From Siderastrea radians (lineage: Eukaryota; Cnidaria; Anthozoa; Scleractinia; Rhizangiidae): a stretch of 64,000 nt of DNA. Under the pieces are notes generated by a model. That model ran no database searches and was not told the origin of the DNA. It was given only the letters and a program-made list of their open reading frames with translations. The first letter of the stretch is position 1; each line of letters begins with the position of its first letter. Location of the stretch: positions 34,098,184 through 34,162,183 of the forward strand of contig OZ024894.1 in assembly GCA_964017195.1 (NCBI GenBank), given 5' to 3'. Made by a program: the position numbers and the translations under genes. Positions 1 through 10,274 of the stretch are shown one piece after another.

Positions 1-111
1 GTCAAAATATCCTTTTGAAGCGTTGTTGGTCTTTGACGTCCTTGTCATGTCAGAAGCTATATGATTAGGACTGTAAGTTTCTCATTGTAAGGATAATCAC
101 CAATTTTAACC

Positions 112-689
112 TTAGCCCTATTCTGCATGGGAGGGGGGGGGGCACATTGTGCCCGCGCTGACTTTAACGAATTATAACTTTTCACCAAATCTCGTCACTT
201 TTCCTAAAATTTATCAGAGAAAATTTTCGTATGTCAATGACGTGTCTATGATGATTGAGGTTTCCATAGCAACCGTCTTCTCAGAAGTGTATTTTTACTA
301 TTTTCTGTCTTTTTTCAGTCTTTTTTCAGGGTTTTCGCCTTCGTTTGTAAGAAGAAGATAATTTTTTACTTTTTTGTGCTTGTTTTGACAAAGTATGTTT
401 CTTAGAACAAAATCATATATTTTTGGTGACGTCATTGTCAGCTGTATGACTGCAGGTTTGGAATTCAAGATGGCGGCCTCAAATTCAAAATGGCGGCTTT
501 GTGACGTTATTGTGACGTCATGACACGTCATAATTGACACGTCATAAGCCCAATCTGTTAAGCTAATGACGTGCTACAAACGTGCCAAGTTTCATCGCAA
601 GAGCCTTAATATTTTTCGAGATCTATAGGGGGGTACCCACCTCCCCCAGGCTCAGAAAATCAAAAAAAGCCCAGGCAGAATAGGGTTAA
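112..689. mobile_element. Non-autonomous TTAA-type MITE (piggyBac-like)
   Basis: The two ends form inverted repeats: CCCTATTCTGC near 116 and its complement near 675-685. The right end is followed by TTAA and the left end is preceded by TTAG, so the expected TTAA target duplication is present with one mismatch. The interior has no coding capacity. It holds G- and C-runs, several TGACGTCA-like palindromes and AAGATGGCGGC motifs. A related right end (GAATAGGGTTAA) occurs at about 58426-58437. Assignment to the piggyBac group rests only on the TTAA site and the CCCT start. Confidence 0.5.
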
Positions 690-2298
690 GAGTCCATTTT
701 GTTGCTCTGGAAGAGTTCGTTTCACGAAACTAAACCTCGGAGGCAGACCACAACTTAGACTTAACAATCGATAAGAAAAATGCCGTGAAAAATACGGCTA
801 CGTCTTTTTCTTCTTGAACTGAACTGGAGCAGCTTTTCTCAACCTACAATTCACTCGACTTACACTTCGGGGCTAAGAATTGTCTGTTTCTCTGTCTCCT
901 TCAGTGCTATTGCGATAGCCAAAGACATCGTCCTGATCGACGGCAAGCTTTACTTCATCAGATCGAAGACCTCAGCCGCACGTCCCAGATCATTTCCAAG
1001 CACTCCTTCCGCCCCCGACCCTGGATCGGATCCTTGCACTTCGAACGCAAACTACTGTCTCAGGGTTAACTAACAAATACAGGCAAGGTAAGTTTGTTTC
1101 TGCTTATCGACTGTTTATGCTACTCAAATAGTAGAGTGAGGTTTAAGCTATATGATAGAATATACATAAAGTCCAAATGCTTGGGTGGTGCAAAGTATCC
1201 CCGGCATTTTTTCCAAGATTGCATAAAGAATATTGCTATGCCTTTGAGCTGCTGTCTAAATACACTCTTTTTTATAAGAATTTTTTTATAAAAATATGGA
1301 GGCTGTAATTGGCGAAATTTTAAGAATATGTTAAGAATATACTCAAGACTGAGATTTTGTTAAGAACCTTTTTTTTTTGCGTGTTGATGGAACTAAAATA
1401 CAATAAAATCACATAATGATTTTAAATGAACTTCATTGTACCATTGAAAAGAATGGCAAATTCTTTCGTTTTTCTTACAAAACTAGCTGTAAGGTAAAGC
1501 GATGAAGCACGTGTGCAATGTAAAACGATACAGACATCATACAGTTCAATTTGATAGTTCAATTACTGGCCACATCCGTTTTACTTAACTGAAATACAAT
1601 ATTCTGTAATCTAAGAATGTATACAAGAATATATTTTCAGCCTCAAGATGGCAGAAAATAAAAATATCCAGCCTGGCCATGAAAAATATACGTTCTTGTA
1701 AAAAAGAGTGTACAGTGTATAAGATGACCCCACTTCTTTTCATAGCTTCAAAATCTTAAGCAAAACCTTGTTTTTCACTTCTGGAGCTTTGGCAAAAACA
1801 TCCAATAAAAAGAGAGTATGATTTAGTTTTTGATAGTTTTCACTCAGTTTTTTTATTGATTTGATTTATTTTCTTACTATTTCAGGTTCCTTTGGCAGAA
1901 AATGTGTTTCAAATGACGGGTAACTAGTTTTTACATATGCCTATGGACGACGAACGGAACATTTCAGTTCATTTTCCAAAATTTTATTATGTAGCCTTTC
2001 TTGAATCAACGGACAATATAAGACTGTAACTGTCAGCCTGTTTAGACGTGTAGTTCAGAAAACAGTTCCTAGATGTTTTGTTGTTGTCATAAAAGCCCTT
2101 TGCGTTTTCTTACATATGTTGTGCTTTGTAAAGTTAGCATGTATTAAAAAAAACAAAATGCAAAAATAAAATGATTTTTTAAAATATATTTTGTTACAAA
2201 CATTGCCCTCTTTGCCTCCTTCTACTATCGTTGATTTTCCATTGTCAATAGCGGATCAAATTGGTATATTTGTCTTCATGAGTGCCATTAACCCTTCT
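690..2298. other. AT-rich spacer, one possible exon
   Basis: This stretch is AT-rich and has no long reading frame. The only part with higher GC and exon-like borders is 905-1087, listed separately. I see no RNA gene and no clear repeat elsewhere in it. Confidence 0.4.
905..1087 (+). CDS. Possible exon of unknown gene
   Basis: A pyrimidine-rich acceptor ending in CTCCTTCAG precedes 905, and a GTAAGT donor follows 1087. The segment is clearly more GC-rich than its surroundings. Reading with one carried base gives a frame with a hydrophobic start (AIAIAKDIVLIDGKLYFIRS), then a Ser/Thr/Pro-rich linker and a DPCTSNANYC tail, ending at TAA 1071-1073. A second frame is also open over most of the segment, so the reading frame is uncertain. 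It could be a terminal exon with a short spliced 3' UTR, a noncoding exon, or chance. I do not recognise a family. Confidence 0.25.
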
Positions 2299-2300
2299 CA

Positions 2301-2570
2301 GCAGGGAAGGCACAGTGGTGAGAGCATTCGCCTCTTACCAAGGTGGCCTCGGTTCGATTCCCGGACTCGGCGTTAGATGTGGGTTGAGTTTGTTGTTGGT
2401 TCTACTCATTGCTCCGAGAGGTTTTTCTCCGGCTACTCCGGTTTTCCCCTCTCCTCAAAATGAACATTTCCAAATTCCAATTCCATCTGAATTCAGTCTT
2501 CCCGATTAGCAGTGCACTCGTGCACGGCTAGAAGATCGAGATTTAAATAAAGTTATTTATTTATTTATTT
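2301..2570 (+). mobile_element. tRNA-derived SINE
   Basis: The 5' part resembles a tRNA with Pol III internal promoter boxes: an A-box-like GTGGTGAGAGCATTCGCC and a B-box GGTTCGATTCCCG about 30 bases later. A tRNA-unrelated body follows, and the element ends in a TTTA repeat tail (about 2551-2570). Length of about 270 bp fits a SINE. The tail, and the lack of a proper anticodon arm and acceptor end, argue against a functional tRNA. No convincing target duplication was seen. Confidence 0.65.
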
Positions 2571-2965
2571 CTGAGTTGATTTTGTAAATTAGGCTTCGAG
2601 TTATCAGAGGTCATGCAAACGCTATGTGATTGCAAGTGCTATTTGGCAGTTCCAAGATGGCGGGTTTTTTACTAAATGACGTCATCATCCCAGACAGACC
2701 CTTGGATCCCCTGATTAGTTACTGAAAAAATGAAAAATGCACTTTTAAAATAAACGCTCTCAAATAATATTGATATTTTAAAACGAAACCCATGCTGTCA
2801 GTTCCTTATTTTCTTTTATGTATGTAGAACCAGGTAAGAATTTAATTCCCTAAAAAGCTGAATTCCCTAAAAAGCTGAACATGTTATACATATTTGTACA
2901 ATATAGCAAGACCACCGGACACTGCCAGGAGATACAGGAGGATAAAAATTTTAAAACTCATTTTA
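2571..2965. other. Spacer, nothing recognised
   Basis: AT-rich sequence between the SINE and the start of duplicated unit 1. It contains a short direct repeat (AATTCCCTAAAAAGCTGAA, twice near 2841-2880). No gene seen. Confidence 0.4.
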
Positions 2966-3470
2966 AGAAGAGAGTAAAGACATTGAAATCATTTTTCTGT
3001 TTGCGATTTTCCGGTTAACCCTTCAGTGTTTTCAGAGTAATCCGTTTGAGGTAAGTTTTTTTGACAGTAGTTGAAATAAATATGAGTTTCATAATAGCCA
3101 ATGTTTCATTGTCTGCTTCATGTATACCAATATATTGAAATGCACTACTTTTGTTAAATTCAAATGTATAAATACATCCATACAAGTAGTTCTTTAAATA
3201 GATTTGTCGATTTCATAAATAGAAACTCATGTTGTCATTTCTGCAGTTCTTGAACTGTTTGCATTCTTCTCCAAGAATTTCTTCTCTGGCGTTTCCATCA
3301 GTAGACAGGGTGGCAATATTGCGGGCTCTAATTAATTATCACACCTGTGTTTAAGTCTTTCTTTCAAAACATTCTTCTTTAAACCAAGACGCATTGCACT
3401 TATTTTAAAGCAACAGCCTAAAATTATTAATCACTGCATAGAGACACTGCGACGTGCGATAAAAATGTTT

Positions 3471-3989
3471 ATTATATCTCTCAGTTAGTACGCGCTCTGC
3501 GATTGGTCAATTTGAGGGCCATTTTTCACTGTGCGGACAGTAAAATTTGAAAGGCCTTGAATTAGTCTTATACACTGAAAAAGAGCAGGTTAATGTCTTA
3601 GGATATAGAACAAGTAAGAAGCCTGACTAAAAACATTTTAGTTTACCGAAACTCTCCGAAAGCTTTCACTGACTAAAAGAAAAACAATTGATTGTGAGCA
3701 ACTGCAAGCTAAAAGCATTTTAATAAGCTTATAATTTCACCTTGGGAGCCTGTTTTGCAACTGGTAAGTCAAAACATGCTTAAAAAAGGAACTAAAACGA
3801 ATGAAATTTTAAACTCGCACAGACCGTGAAAACTAGCAATGAAAGCAATAAAAGAGTTTCTAGCAGTTGCCTGATTAGTTTTTCATTAGTAACCATTCTC
3901 TTAGTGGAAAAAATTCATCTGGAAAAATAATCGCAAAATTGTATATCTGACCGGTTTACATAGTCGAACTCGGCTAAAAAGAGGTATTT
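3471..3989. mobile_element. Insertion of about 519 bp, absent from unit 2
   Basis: Unit 2 reads continuously from AAAAATGTTT to CCTGGAACATATC (about 58983-59003). Unit 1 carries about 519 bp between the same two anchors. The insert begins ATTATATCTCTCAGTTAGT and ends GAGGTATTT. It has no coding frame. It is probably a non-autonomous transposon in unit 1, but deletion from unit 2 cannot be excluded. No clear terminal inverted repeats were identified. Confidence 0.5.
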
Positions 3990-4024
3990 CCTGGCACATA
4001 TCAACTTCCAGACACCTGATTACG

Positions 4025-5113
4025 TCACATGGCAGTGATTATTGCAGTGGTTGATCTGTTGACGTGTGCATGCTTTTTTGAAGAATGTTCCTTAGTTTTA
4101 GCGGCTTCTGTTAGTTCAAGCGCTTCCACATGCACTTGTCTAAGAATGAAAGATGAACGACACTTGACAATAACCAGAAGCAGGCAATCCCTCAGCGCTT
4201 GTCTGTAGTTGCTGCTGAACGTGAAAAGCATCACGGGATTGAAAGCAGTACTGACAAGTGGAAGGAAGTAGTACAATGAAATAAAAAGTATTTCTTGATC
4301 GCGCATGTTGAAAGCTGTCGGAAAAAGCTTTAAAATAATTGTGCAGATATAATGCCCAGTCCAACAGATGAAGAAAAAAACATTGATCGAAAGTAAAATC
4401 TTTGTTATGCGTTGATTCCGCTTGCGTCTTCTTGTATTGCTGTGGCCATTTCCTTGGATCGCAGGATTTGTTCTTCTCAAAGATTTCATGATGCAAGCAT
4501 TAAGGATGATAATGACAACGAGAGGTACACAGTAGTTTAGTACAAAACCTACCGCGTTGTAGGTAATGACTACCTCTCTGGTCATGTTAATAACACAAAG
4601 AAATGGTCTTTCCGGTTCATCTGCAACTCTAGAAAAATACAGAAATGGAAATCCAATTACTGTGGGTAAAATCCAAGCCAAGCAGATCAAAACCGTTCGA
4701 ATCCTGCCTGATATCATGGTTACTTTCATTGGAAACACAGTAGCAATAAATCTGTCCACAGAAATGAGCACAAGACTTTGATTAGAAACTGAATATGAAA
4801 CGAGCCAAAAGTAATTTCCGAGTTTGCATCCAAAGGAAGACAATGAAGGTCCAAAAACAGACAATCTGCTGCTTGAGAACAATCCCCAGAGAGTAGCACC
4901 ATACAGCAGATCCGACATTGCCATGCTGGTGATGTAGTAGTTAGTGCTAGTTCGAAGGTTCTTCGATTCTACAAAAGTGATGCTTACCAGAGTATTGCCG
5001 ATTAAAGAAGCCAAACCGACGACAAAAATGGCGACAAAGAACACTGCTTTAAATTCATACGGAGTTTGTAAGCTGTCTGTGTGAAGACTAAACCTGGAAG
5101 TCGTGTTGTTCAT
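4025..5113 (-). CDS. Rhodopsin-like GPCR A (peptide-receptor type)
   Basis: Intronless seven-transmembrane receptor of 362 aa. The frame is open further upstream, but only from a GTG. The first in-frame ATG is at 5113 and gives MNNTTSRF with overlapping N-glycosylation sites, matching paralogues B and D. Class A landmarks are GN at residues 39-40 (TM1), D68 in TM2, C96 and C173 for the TM3-ECL2 disulfide, DRF at 120-122 in place of DRY, W147 (TM4), P197 (TM5), CWTG at 250-253 where most receptors have CWxP, and NPVML at 292-296 instead of NPxxY. A basic RRRKRNQR stretch lies in the third intracellular loop. It should act at the plasma membrane through G proteins. The ligand is unknown, with a peptide or amine possible. 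It is closest to GPCR C at 59 kb. Divergent switch motifs suggest altered activation. Confidence 0.88.
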   Translation of the reverse strand: MNNTTSRFSLHTDSLQTPYEFKAVFFVAIFVVGLASLIGNTLVSITFVESKNLRTSTNYYITSMAMSDLLYGATLWGLFSSSRLSVFGPSLSSFGCKLGNYFWLVSYSVSNQSLVLISVDRFIATVFPMKVTMISGRIRTVLICLAWILPTVIGFPFLYFSRVADEPERPFLCVINMTREVVITYNAVGFVLNYCVPLVVIIILNACIMKSLRRTNPAIQGNGHSNTRRRKRNQRITKILLSINVFFFICWTGHYICTIILKLFPTAFNMRDQEILFISLYYFLPLVSTAFNPVMLFTFSSNYRQALRDCLLLVIVKCRSSFILRQVHVEALELTEAAKTKEHSSKKHAHVNRSTTAIITAM

Positions 5114-6127
5114 GATGATAGCCGGGTGTGTTGATAGGCCTTTGATATTTCTTTCTGTATCAACAATGAGAAGAACAAAACTGGCGTTGTTACTCACGAC
5201 TTATGAAACTTTAGCTCGTTATTTATTAACAGAAGACTTAATTAAAAAGTTCTGACCAAGACAGGTGATTAAACAAGGATTCGAGTCTTCTAATTGTTAA
5301 TTCAAATTTTTATAACTAAGTCGATTCCTCTTGGATTTGACTGCTATTTTTCGTGCTTTTTCTTTCGTTTCCAATTTGCGGAGTTTTCTTTATATTATTG
5401 TTAATGCTTCGTACCATAGGAAAAATAAAAATCAATTGTGCAAACTCTTTGTAGGGGGAAGTCTGTTTTAAGCAATATGTTAAATATGAAACACTGTTTA
5501 TTGTTGCTTTTCATTTACACCGAAACTGTAACTGAAACGTCTCACATTTCGTACACAATTGTGTCGATTTTAATAACATATTCTCAAAAATTTGCTGAAT
5601 TAGCATCTAAACAGGCTTATCGAACAGTATTTTATAAACATTTTCGCATTGTTCATATCTTGTGATCAGTTTGTAATTGCAAATATTGATATGATCAATG
5701 TTGCGGATCCCCCTGCAACTCAAATGTAACCATATGCTAATAACTCGAGAGAAAAGATTCTTTTAAAAATAGTTAAACAATTCACGCAGTGTGAACCTAT
5801 CTAGTAAACCCCTCTATTTTATATGGCAAGGCTCCTTATTTCTATTTCGGAAAACTTGCACCCAACCATGAAACGTTTACTGATCGATCAATGTGTACTT
5901 CATGTCGTGCCGCCTTTGAGGACAATCGATAATCGATATGCTCAGTATCTTATCGGCAAATTTGCAAAAGAGTCACGATTTAATTATGGGAGACTTGAGT
6001 AACGTAGTTTGTTTAGCTCCCATTTGATTACGGTATAAAAACTTACTGTCAGATTACCGGAAAAAAACTATCGATATTAGTCTAGTGATGACAGAACTCA
6101 CAATATTTCATTAACATCTAATAAATA

Positions 6128-6312
6128 CACCTTACTCCGAAATGGCGGAAGATACATTATACTCTTTTGTCTCATTGTTAATAGGCCCTTGTCGCTTAGA
6201 ACCGATCTGCAGAATTTAAAGGAATATTTGGCTAAAAATGAGGCAACAAGGGCCAATTAACATGGAGACAAAAGAATAATATATTTTCCTCCATTTTGGT
6301 ATAAGGTGTATA
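6128..6312. mobile_element. Short palindromic MITE (unit 1 copy)
   Basis: The left arm around CCTTACTCCGAAATGGCGG and the right arm around CCTCCATTTTGGTATAAGG are inverted copies, with further pairing of TTTTGTCTC against GAGACAAAAG. A hairpin of about 185 bp could form. The same element sits at the paralogous place at about 61145-61330, so it was inserted before the segmental duplication. Confidence 0.6.
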
Positions 6313-7110
6313 AGTAAAAATCAATTTATTGTTTTGAGGTATCACCTGTGTATTTCAATTTACAGTTTGTCCATCACACAAAATTAACAGTTGACAACCA
6401 AAACAGATACCTTTTTGTCCTATTCCAGTCTTTGGCAGTACGTACGTGAAATAGGTAGCTTTTTTAATATTTTACCATTCGGCGAAAATTAATACTTATA
6501 CAGGGTAGCCATTTCAGATATAAAGACCGTTATCCTTGCGCACCCTGTAAAAAAGTAACAATGATAACAATGGGAATAATAAGGAAAAAATTACTCGGTT
6601 GCTTCATTTTCACTTCCATATATTTAACATCCTGCGTATTTTATGGTTATGAATATTTATGTGGCCAAAGTTTTAACTTTTGTTGAATATATAGGGCGTT
6701 TGCACGTGATGTCATCGCCGCCATGTTGGTTTACCGAAAAAAAAAAACAGGCTTCTCATCAGCTCCTTTTGTTATAGTACGCCAATATGACCGCCGTGCC
6801 TCTTTCACTCCAATCTCTAGCGATTAGTTGCGTACACTCCAGAAACTGTGACTTATGTTGGCTGTCTGATTACCTTTAACTCTTGTAGTAATATTTCGAA
6901 ACTTTTGCATCAGTATTGTTATTGTAAAATAATGTATCTTGTTTTCCATGCCCTGCATGTCCGATGCCACAGTCTTTACCGGTGTGAGATGTCATAATTT
7001 TAAAGAAAAGCATTCATATTTCTTTTCTGACGGGGCGTTGTTTCATGTAAGCATTTGAGTTTCGATTAGGCCCTCCCCTCCATTTACCAGTAGCCTGTTA
7101 TTTTTGATGA

Positions 7111-7147
7111 CGTGTGTGAATGAATGAATGAATGAATGAATGAATGA
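7111..7147. repeat. (AATG)n microsatellite
   Basis: About eight copies of GAATGAAT-type tetranucleotide. The paralogous array at about 62109-62177 is roughly twice as long. Confidence 0.85.
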
Positions 7148-7490
7148 AAGGTAGACTTCTTTCACTAAATGCTGTAGTTTATTTGGTCAGTCATTGAGGA
7201 AATGGGGGACGTCTGCGTGAAGGCTAATTTCTTAGTGATTAAAATTTTCTGTTAGGAAAATTCACACTTTTTTCCCTTCTGAAACTCGGCAAGTTTTCTG
7301 CAGGGTGCTTGCGTTTACGAAAATTCTGCATTTCCCCAGTTCTCATTTCGTTTGCCTTCGAAACGGCTTGAGATGTTCTATTTGGTTCCAGTGCATGATA
7401 TGAACAAAATGAAAGAGCGTGGCCACCCTAATGGGGAATTGTTGTTCTCAGTTACTTAATTCATGTCAATTTCGTGCTCAAGCTAATCCT

Positions 7491-7838
7491 GGGGCGCTTT
7501 CCATTCAACCAAACTTTCCGGAAATTCCGGTCCGAAACTGAATGGAACGGTTCTGACCAACCGGGAAATTTTCGGAAAAGAAGGTCCACCTTTCGAGGTG
7601 GACCGCTTTTTCGGTTTGTCCGTTCTGATCAGAAATTACTGTTCCATTCGTAAGAATTTCGGTTTGCAGTTCCTCTCTGTTGTAAATTTCAGGAAATTTC
7701 TGTCCGAAACTGAATGGAACGGCTCGGTCCACCGAGGCTGGTATAACCATGCGGAAAATTTCCCGATTTACTGTACCATTTGCCACGCGAAATTTTCGAA
7801 ATTTCAAACCGGAATTTTTGGTCGAATGGAAAGCGCCC
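7491..7838. mobile_element. 348-bp MITE with CTG target duplication
   Basis: The ends are inverted repeats starting GGGCGCTTTCCATTC on both sides. CTG precedes the element (7488-7490) and follows it (7839-7841). Unit 2 lacks the element: it reads from GCTAATCC directly into AAAATGCG at about 62441-62456. The interior contains repeated GGAAATTTC and GAATGGAACGG blocks in both orientations and no long frame. The 3-bp target is compatible with PIF/Harbinger-type MITEs, but the superfamily is not proven. Confidence 0.75.
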
Positions 7839-8245
7839 CTGAAAATGCGTTTGTTGAAGATCGTGACCCAATTGCCCTTTTCACAGATACCTTTCCCAGC
7901 ATTTCGCAGAAATAAACTGAACGTAAGTCTGAGGCGACTTGAGGGGGAACTGTAAAATTGCCTACGCTAACTTGTATTGTAATGTAAATGAAAAAACGTT
8001 ATTTGTGAAAAGGGCTAATTCCATGTTATATGTGACATCCAGTGATCATAATTTAAAAGGCAACCACTTTAACAAGCGCTTTTATAGGAACTACACATAA
8101 GTCAATCTTTAATTTCATAGCTTATAAATTAAATACTCTTAAAATTGCAACCTGTGGGTAATTCAACAATAAGCATTGCTAGTATTCGTAAGTTTAAGTA
8201 TAGAATAATGGCAATTTTGCGATGTCTCCCTCCAGAAGCAACAAG

Positions 8246-9265
8246 TCACCGTAGCTCTGGTAGTTCGACGTGCTGTTCGTGCACCGCCTGCTCATGCACA
8301 AAGCATGAACGACACTTGAGAACAGCAAGACGAAGACAATTCTTTAATGCCTGTCGGTAGTTCGTGCTGAATGTAAATAAGATCACGGGGTTGACAGCGG
8401 AACTGACAAATGGAAGAAAGTAGTGGCTTAAAATATAAAGTATTGCTTGTGTATTTTCCGGAATTTGTTGAGGAAACCTTAGGAAGAATTCAGAGACGTA
8501 ACTTGGAGTCCAGCATATGAAAAACAACACGTTGATCGACGTTAAAACTTTCATTATTCGGACATTCTGTTTGCGCCTTCGTATATTGCTGAGCCCATTT
8601 CCTCGAATCATAGGATTTGTCCTTCTTAAAGATTTCATAATACGAGAACTGAGGGTGATAATAAGAACGAGAGGTGCACAGTAATACAGCACAAAACCCA
8701 CAGCAAGGTAGAGGGTGTGAACGTCAGTACTCATTTCAGTATAGCAAACGTTTGGACCTTCATGCTCATCTGCAGTTCTGGTAAAGTACAAAATTGTAAC
8801 AAGGAGACCCATTGGTAGGAACCAAGTCAGCAAGATAAAAAGCGTTCGAATCCTTCTTGTTATTATGGTTGCATTCATTGGAAACACAGTAGCAATGAAT
8901 CTGTCCACAGAAATGAGCACGAGGCTTTCGATAGAGACCGCATACGAAACCAAAGATAAATAAGTTCCGACTTGGCACGCAAAATCAGATAATGTTGTCT
9001 GTCCAAACACAGAAAGTCTTTCGCTTAAATACAATGGCCAGTTGGTTGTAACCAATAGAAGATCAGAAGCGGCCATGCTGGTGATATAGTAGTTAGTGCT
9101 GGTCCGAAGGCTCTGTGTTTTAAAAAAATTAACAATCACCAGAACATTACCGATTTCAGACACCACCACGACAACAACAAGGGCAACAGAGAAAACGGCT
9201 TTAAGTGTATATGGAACTATAATGCTATCCTCAGGATGACCAAAGGAAATTGACGAGTTGTTCAT
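8246..9265 (-). CDS. Rhodopsin-like GPCR B (peptide-receptor type)
   Basis: Intronless receptor of 339 aa. The frame extends eight codons upstream to a GTG. The ATG at 9265 (MNNSSISF) aligns with the starts of A and D, and carries an N-glycosylation site. Landmarks are GN at 39-40, D68 in TM2, C97, DRF at 121-123, a tryptophan in TM4, CWTP in TM6 (the canonical proline is kept, unlike A and C) and NPVIL in TM7. The third loop has RRRKQN. The C-terminal tail is short, has paired cysteines that could be palmitoylated, and ends ELPELR. TM1 is very valine-rich. It should signal through G proteins at the cell surface; the ligand is unknown. Pseudogene D near 63 kb is its paralogue. A and B share RTSTNYYITSMA in TM2 and the VDRFIATVFPM region, so they derive from an older tandem duplication. 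Confidence 0.88.
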   Translation of the reverse strand: MNNSSISFGHPEDSIIVPYTLKAVFSVALVVVVVVSEIGNVLVIVNFFKTQSLRTSTNYYITSMAASDLLLVTTNWPLYLSERLSVFGQTTLSDFACQVGTYLSLVSYAVSIESLVLISVDRFIATVFPMNATIITRRIRTLFILLTWFLPMGLLVTILYFTRTADEHEGPNVCYTEMSTDVHTLYLAVGFVLYYCAPLVLIITLSSRIMKSLRRTNPMIRGNGLSNIRRRKQNVRIMKVLTSINVLFFICWTPSYVSEFFLRFPQQIPENTQAILYILSHYFLPFVSSAVNPVILFTFSTNYRQALKNCLRLAVLKCRSCFVHEQAVHEQHVELPELR

Positions 9266-10274
9266 GTTGATGTAATATGCAGGTTTCACTCGTCACCAGT
9301 TGTGATTTTAACCTGTGTTGAAGAAAGGATTTTTGAGGAATTACCCTTGCACGACTTAGTAAACCACTACTGTGCCGGTGAATTGAAAACACAAAGGAAT
9401 ATTTTTACATTGTAAGTGTTTTAATGTTAGCCAGGTGTTTAACATTGTTTTACTTTCTAACCTAAAGTCAATAATTCAGCTTGTGTTCGAGTCACTTCGA
9501 TTATTACTTGCCGGTAATGTTTGCATTTACTTTGGAGAATTACGTTGCTGTTTTCGTAAGAGACAAGGGAACGATTTTTAGGGATATGCCCTAATTTAAA
9601 ACACTTTCTGTAAATGAACCAGGTGCGTTCACACGACAAACTAAATTTGCGATCTCGTATAGGCGAATACGAGTTGGCAAGTGTGAACATCGTAAAAACA
9701 ATCCTTTATTGCCAATATGTTGCCAATGTTTGCCAACACGTTGGCAACCGTTTTGTGACATTTGCAAACATTACCTTGAGTTTACCAACAAAATAGACAA
9801 ACTGAAACAATTGTTCTAACTCATTCTTAAAATAAATAATTTAATGTTGCATTTCAGCTAAATCCTTTTATTGCGCCTCGTTCTACGTTCTTGACACTCG
9901 GCACTAATAAAAAGGTAAAGCGCCTGAAGTACTTCTGAAACCGTCTTTTAACAATTTACTATGTTGGCATTAAATAAGGGCAAGAGCTAATCCGATTTTG
10001 AAAATTAACTGACTTGAAAGTGTTTCTCATCGCTAAATTTAAGTTCTGTTTCAGACTAGCCAATTCAAAAATGACGAGAAAAGAATATTTGACCGAAATA
10101 TTTTACACGAAGACGGTAATTTTGAGTTCAACACTAATCGGCCTGGAATAGACTGATCGTGCGTTGAACAATTGCTCATCTTGAAGTGCATTTTCAGTAC
10201 TACAGTATTAGTTTTAGGGCCACGTAGTTGTTATTGCTAAACATTATAAAGAGCTTCTCTCGTTACAAAAAATG

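Larger units (their letters stand above)
5114..8245. other. Spacer between GPCR A and GPCR B
   Basis: No gene is seen in these 3.1 kb. The spacer is collinear with 60114-62868 in unit 2. It contains a palindromic MITE (6128-6312), an AATG microsatellite (about 7111-7147) and a MITE found only in this unit (7491-7838). Promoters for the minus-strand receptors presumably lie just to the right of each start codon, but I cannot point to a specific element. Confidence 0.6.
2966..9410. repeat. Segmental duplication unit 1 (GPCR A + GPCR B)
   Basis: Sequence from TTAAGAAGAGAGTAAAG onward is collinear with 58437-64000. That includes both GPCR genes, their 3' flanks, the 3.1-kb spacer between them (with a palindromic MITE and an AATG microsatellite) and the region upstream of GPCR B. 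Unit 1 is longer mainly because of two insertions absent from unit 2, at 3471-3989 and 7491-7838. The partner unit reaches the end of the window, so the right boundary is not determined. Confidence 0.85.

Noticed and set aside
4566..4781. Plus-strand frame opposite GPCR A (and its twin at 59556-59780)
   Set aside because: It recurs at the same place in both paralogues only because it is antisense to conserved receptor codons. No domain or independent support.
5114..5197. N-terminal extension of GPCR A to a GTG at 5197
   Set aside because: Nuclear eukaryotic genes start at ATG. The ATG at 5113 matches the start of all paralogues. The same reasoning removed eight codons each from GPCR B and D.
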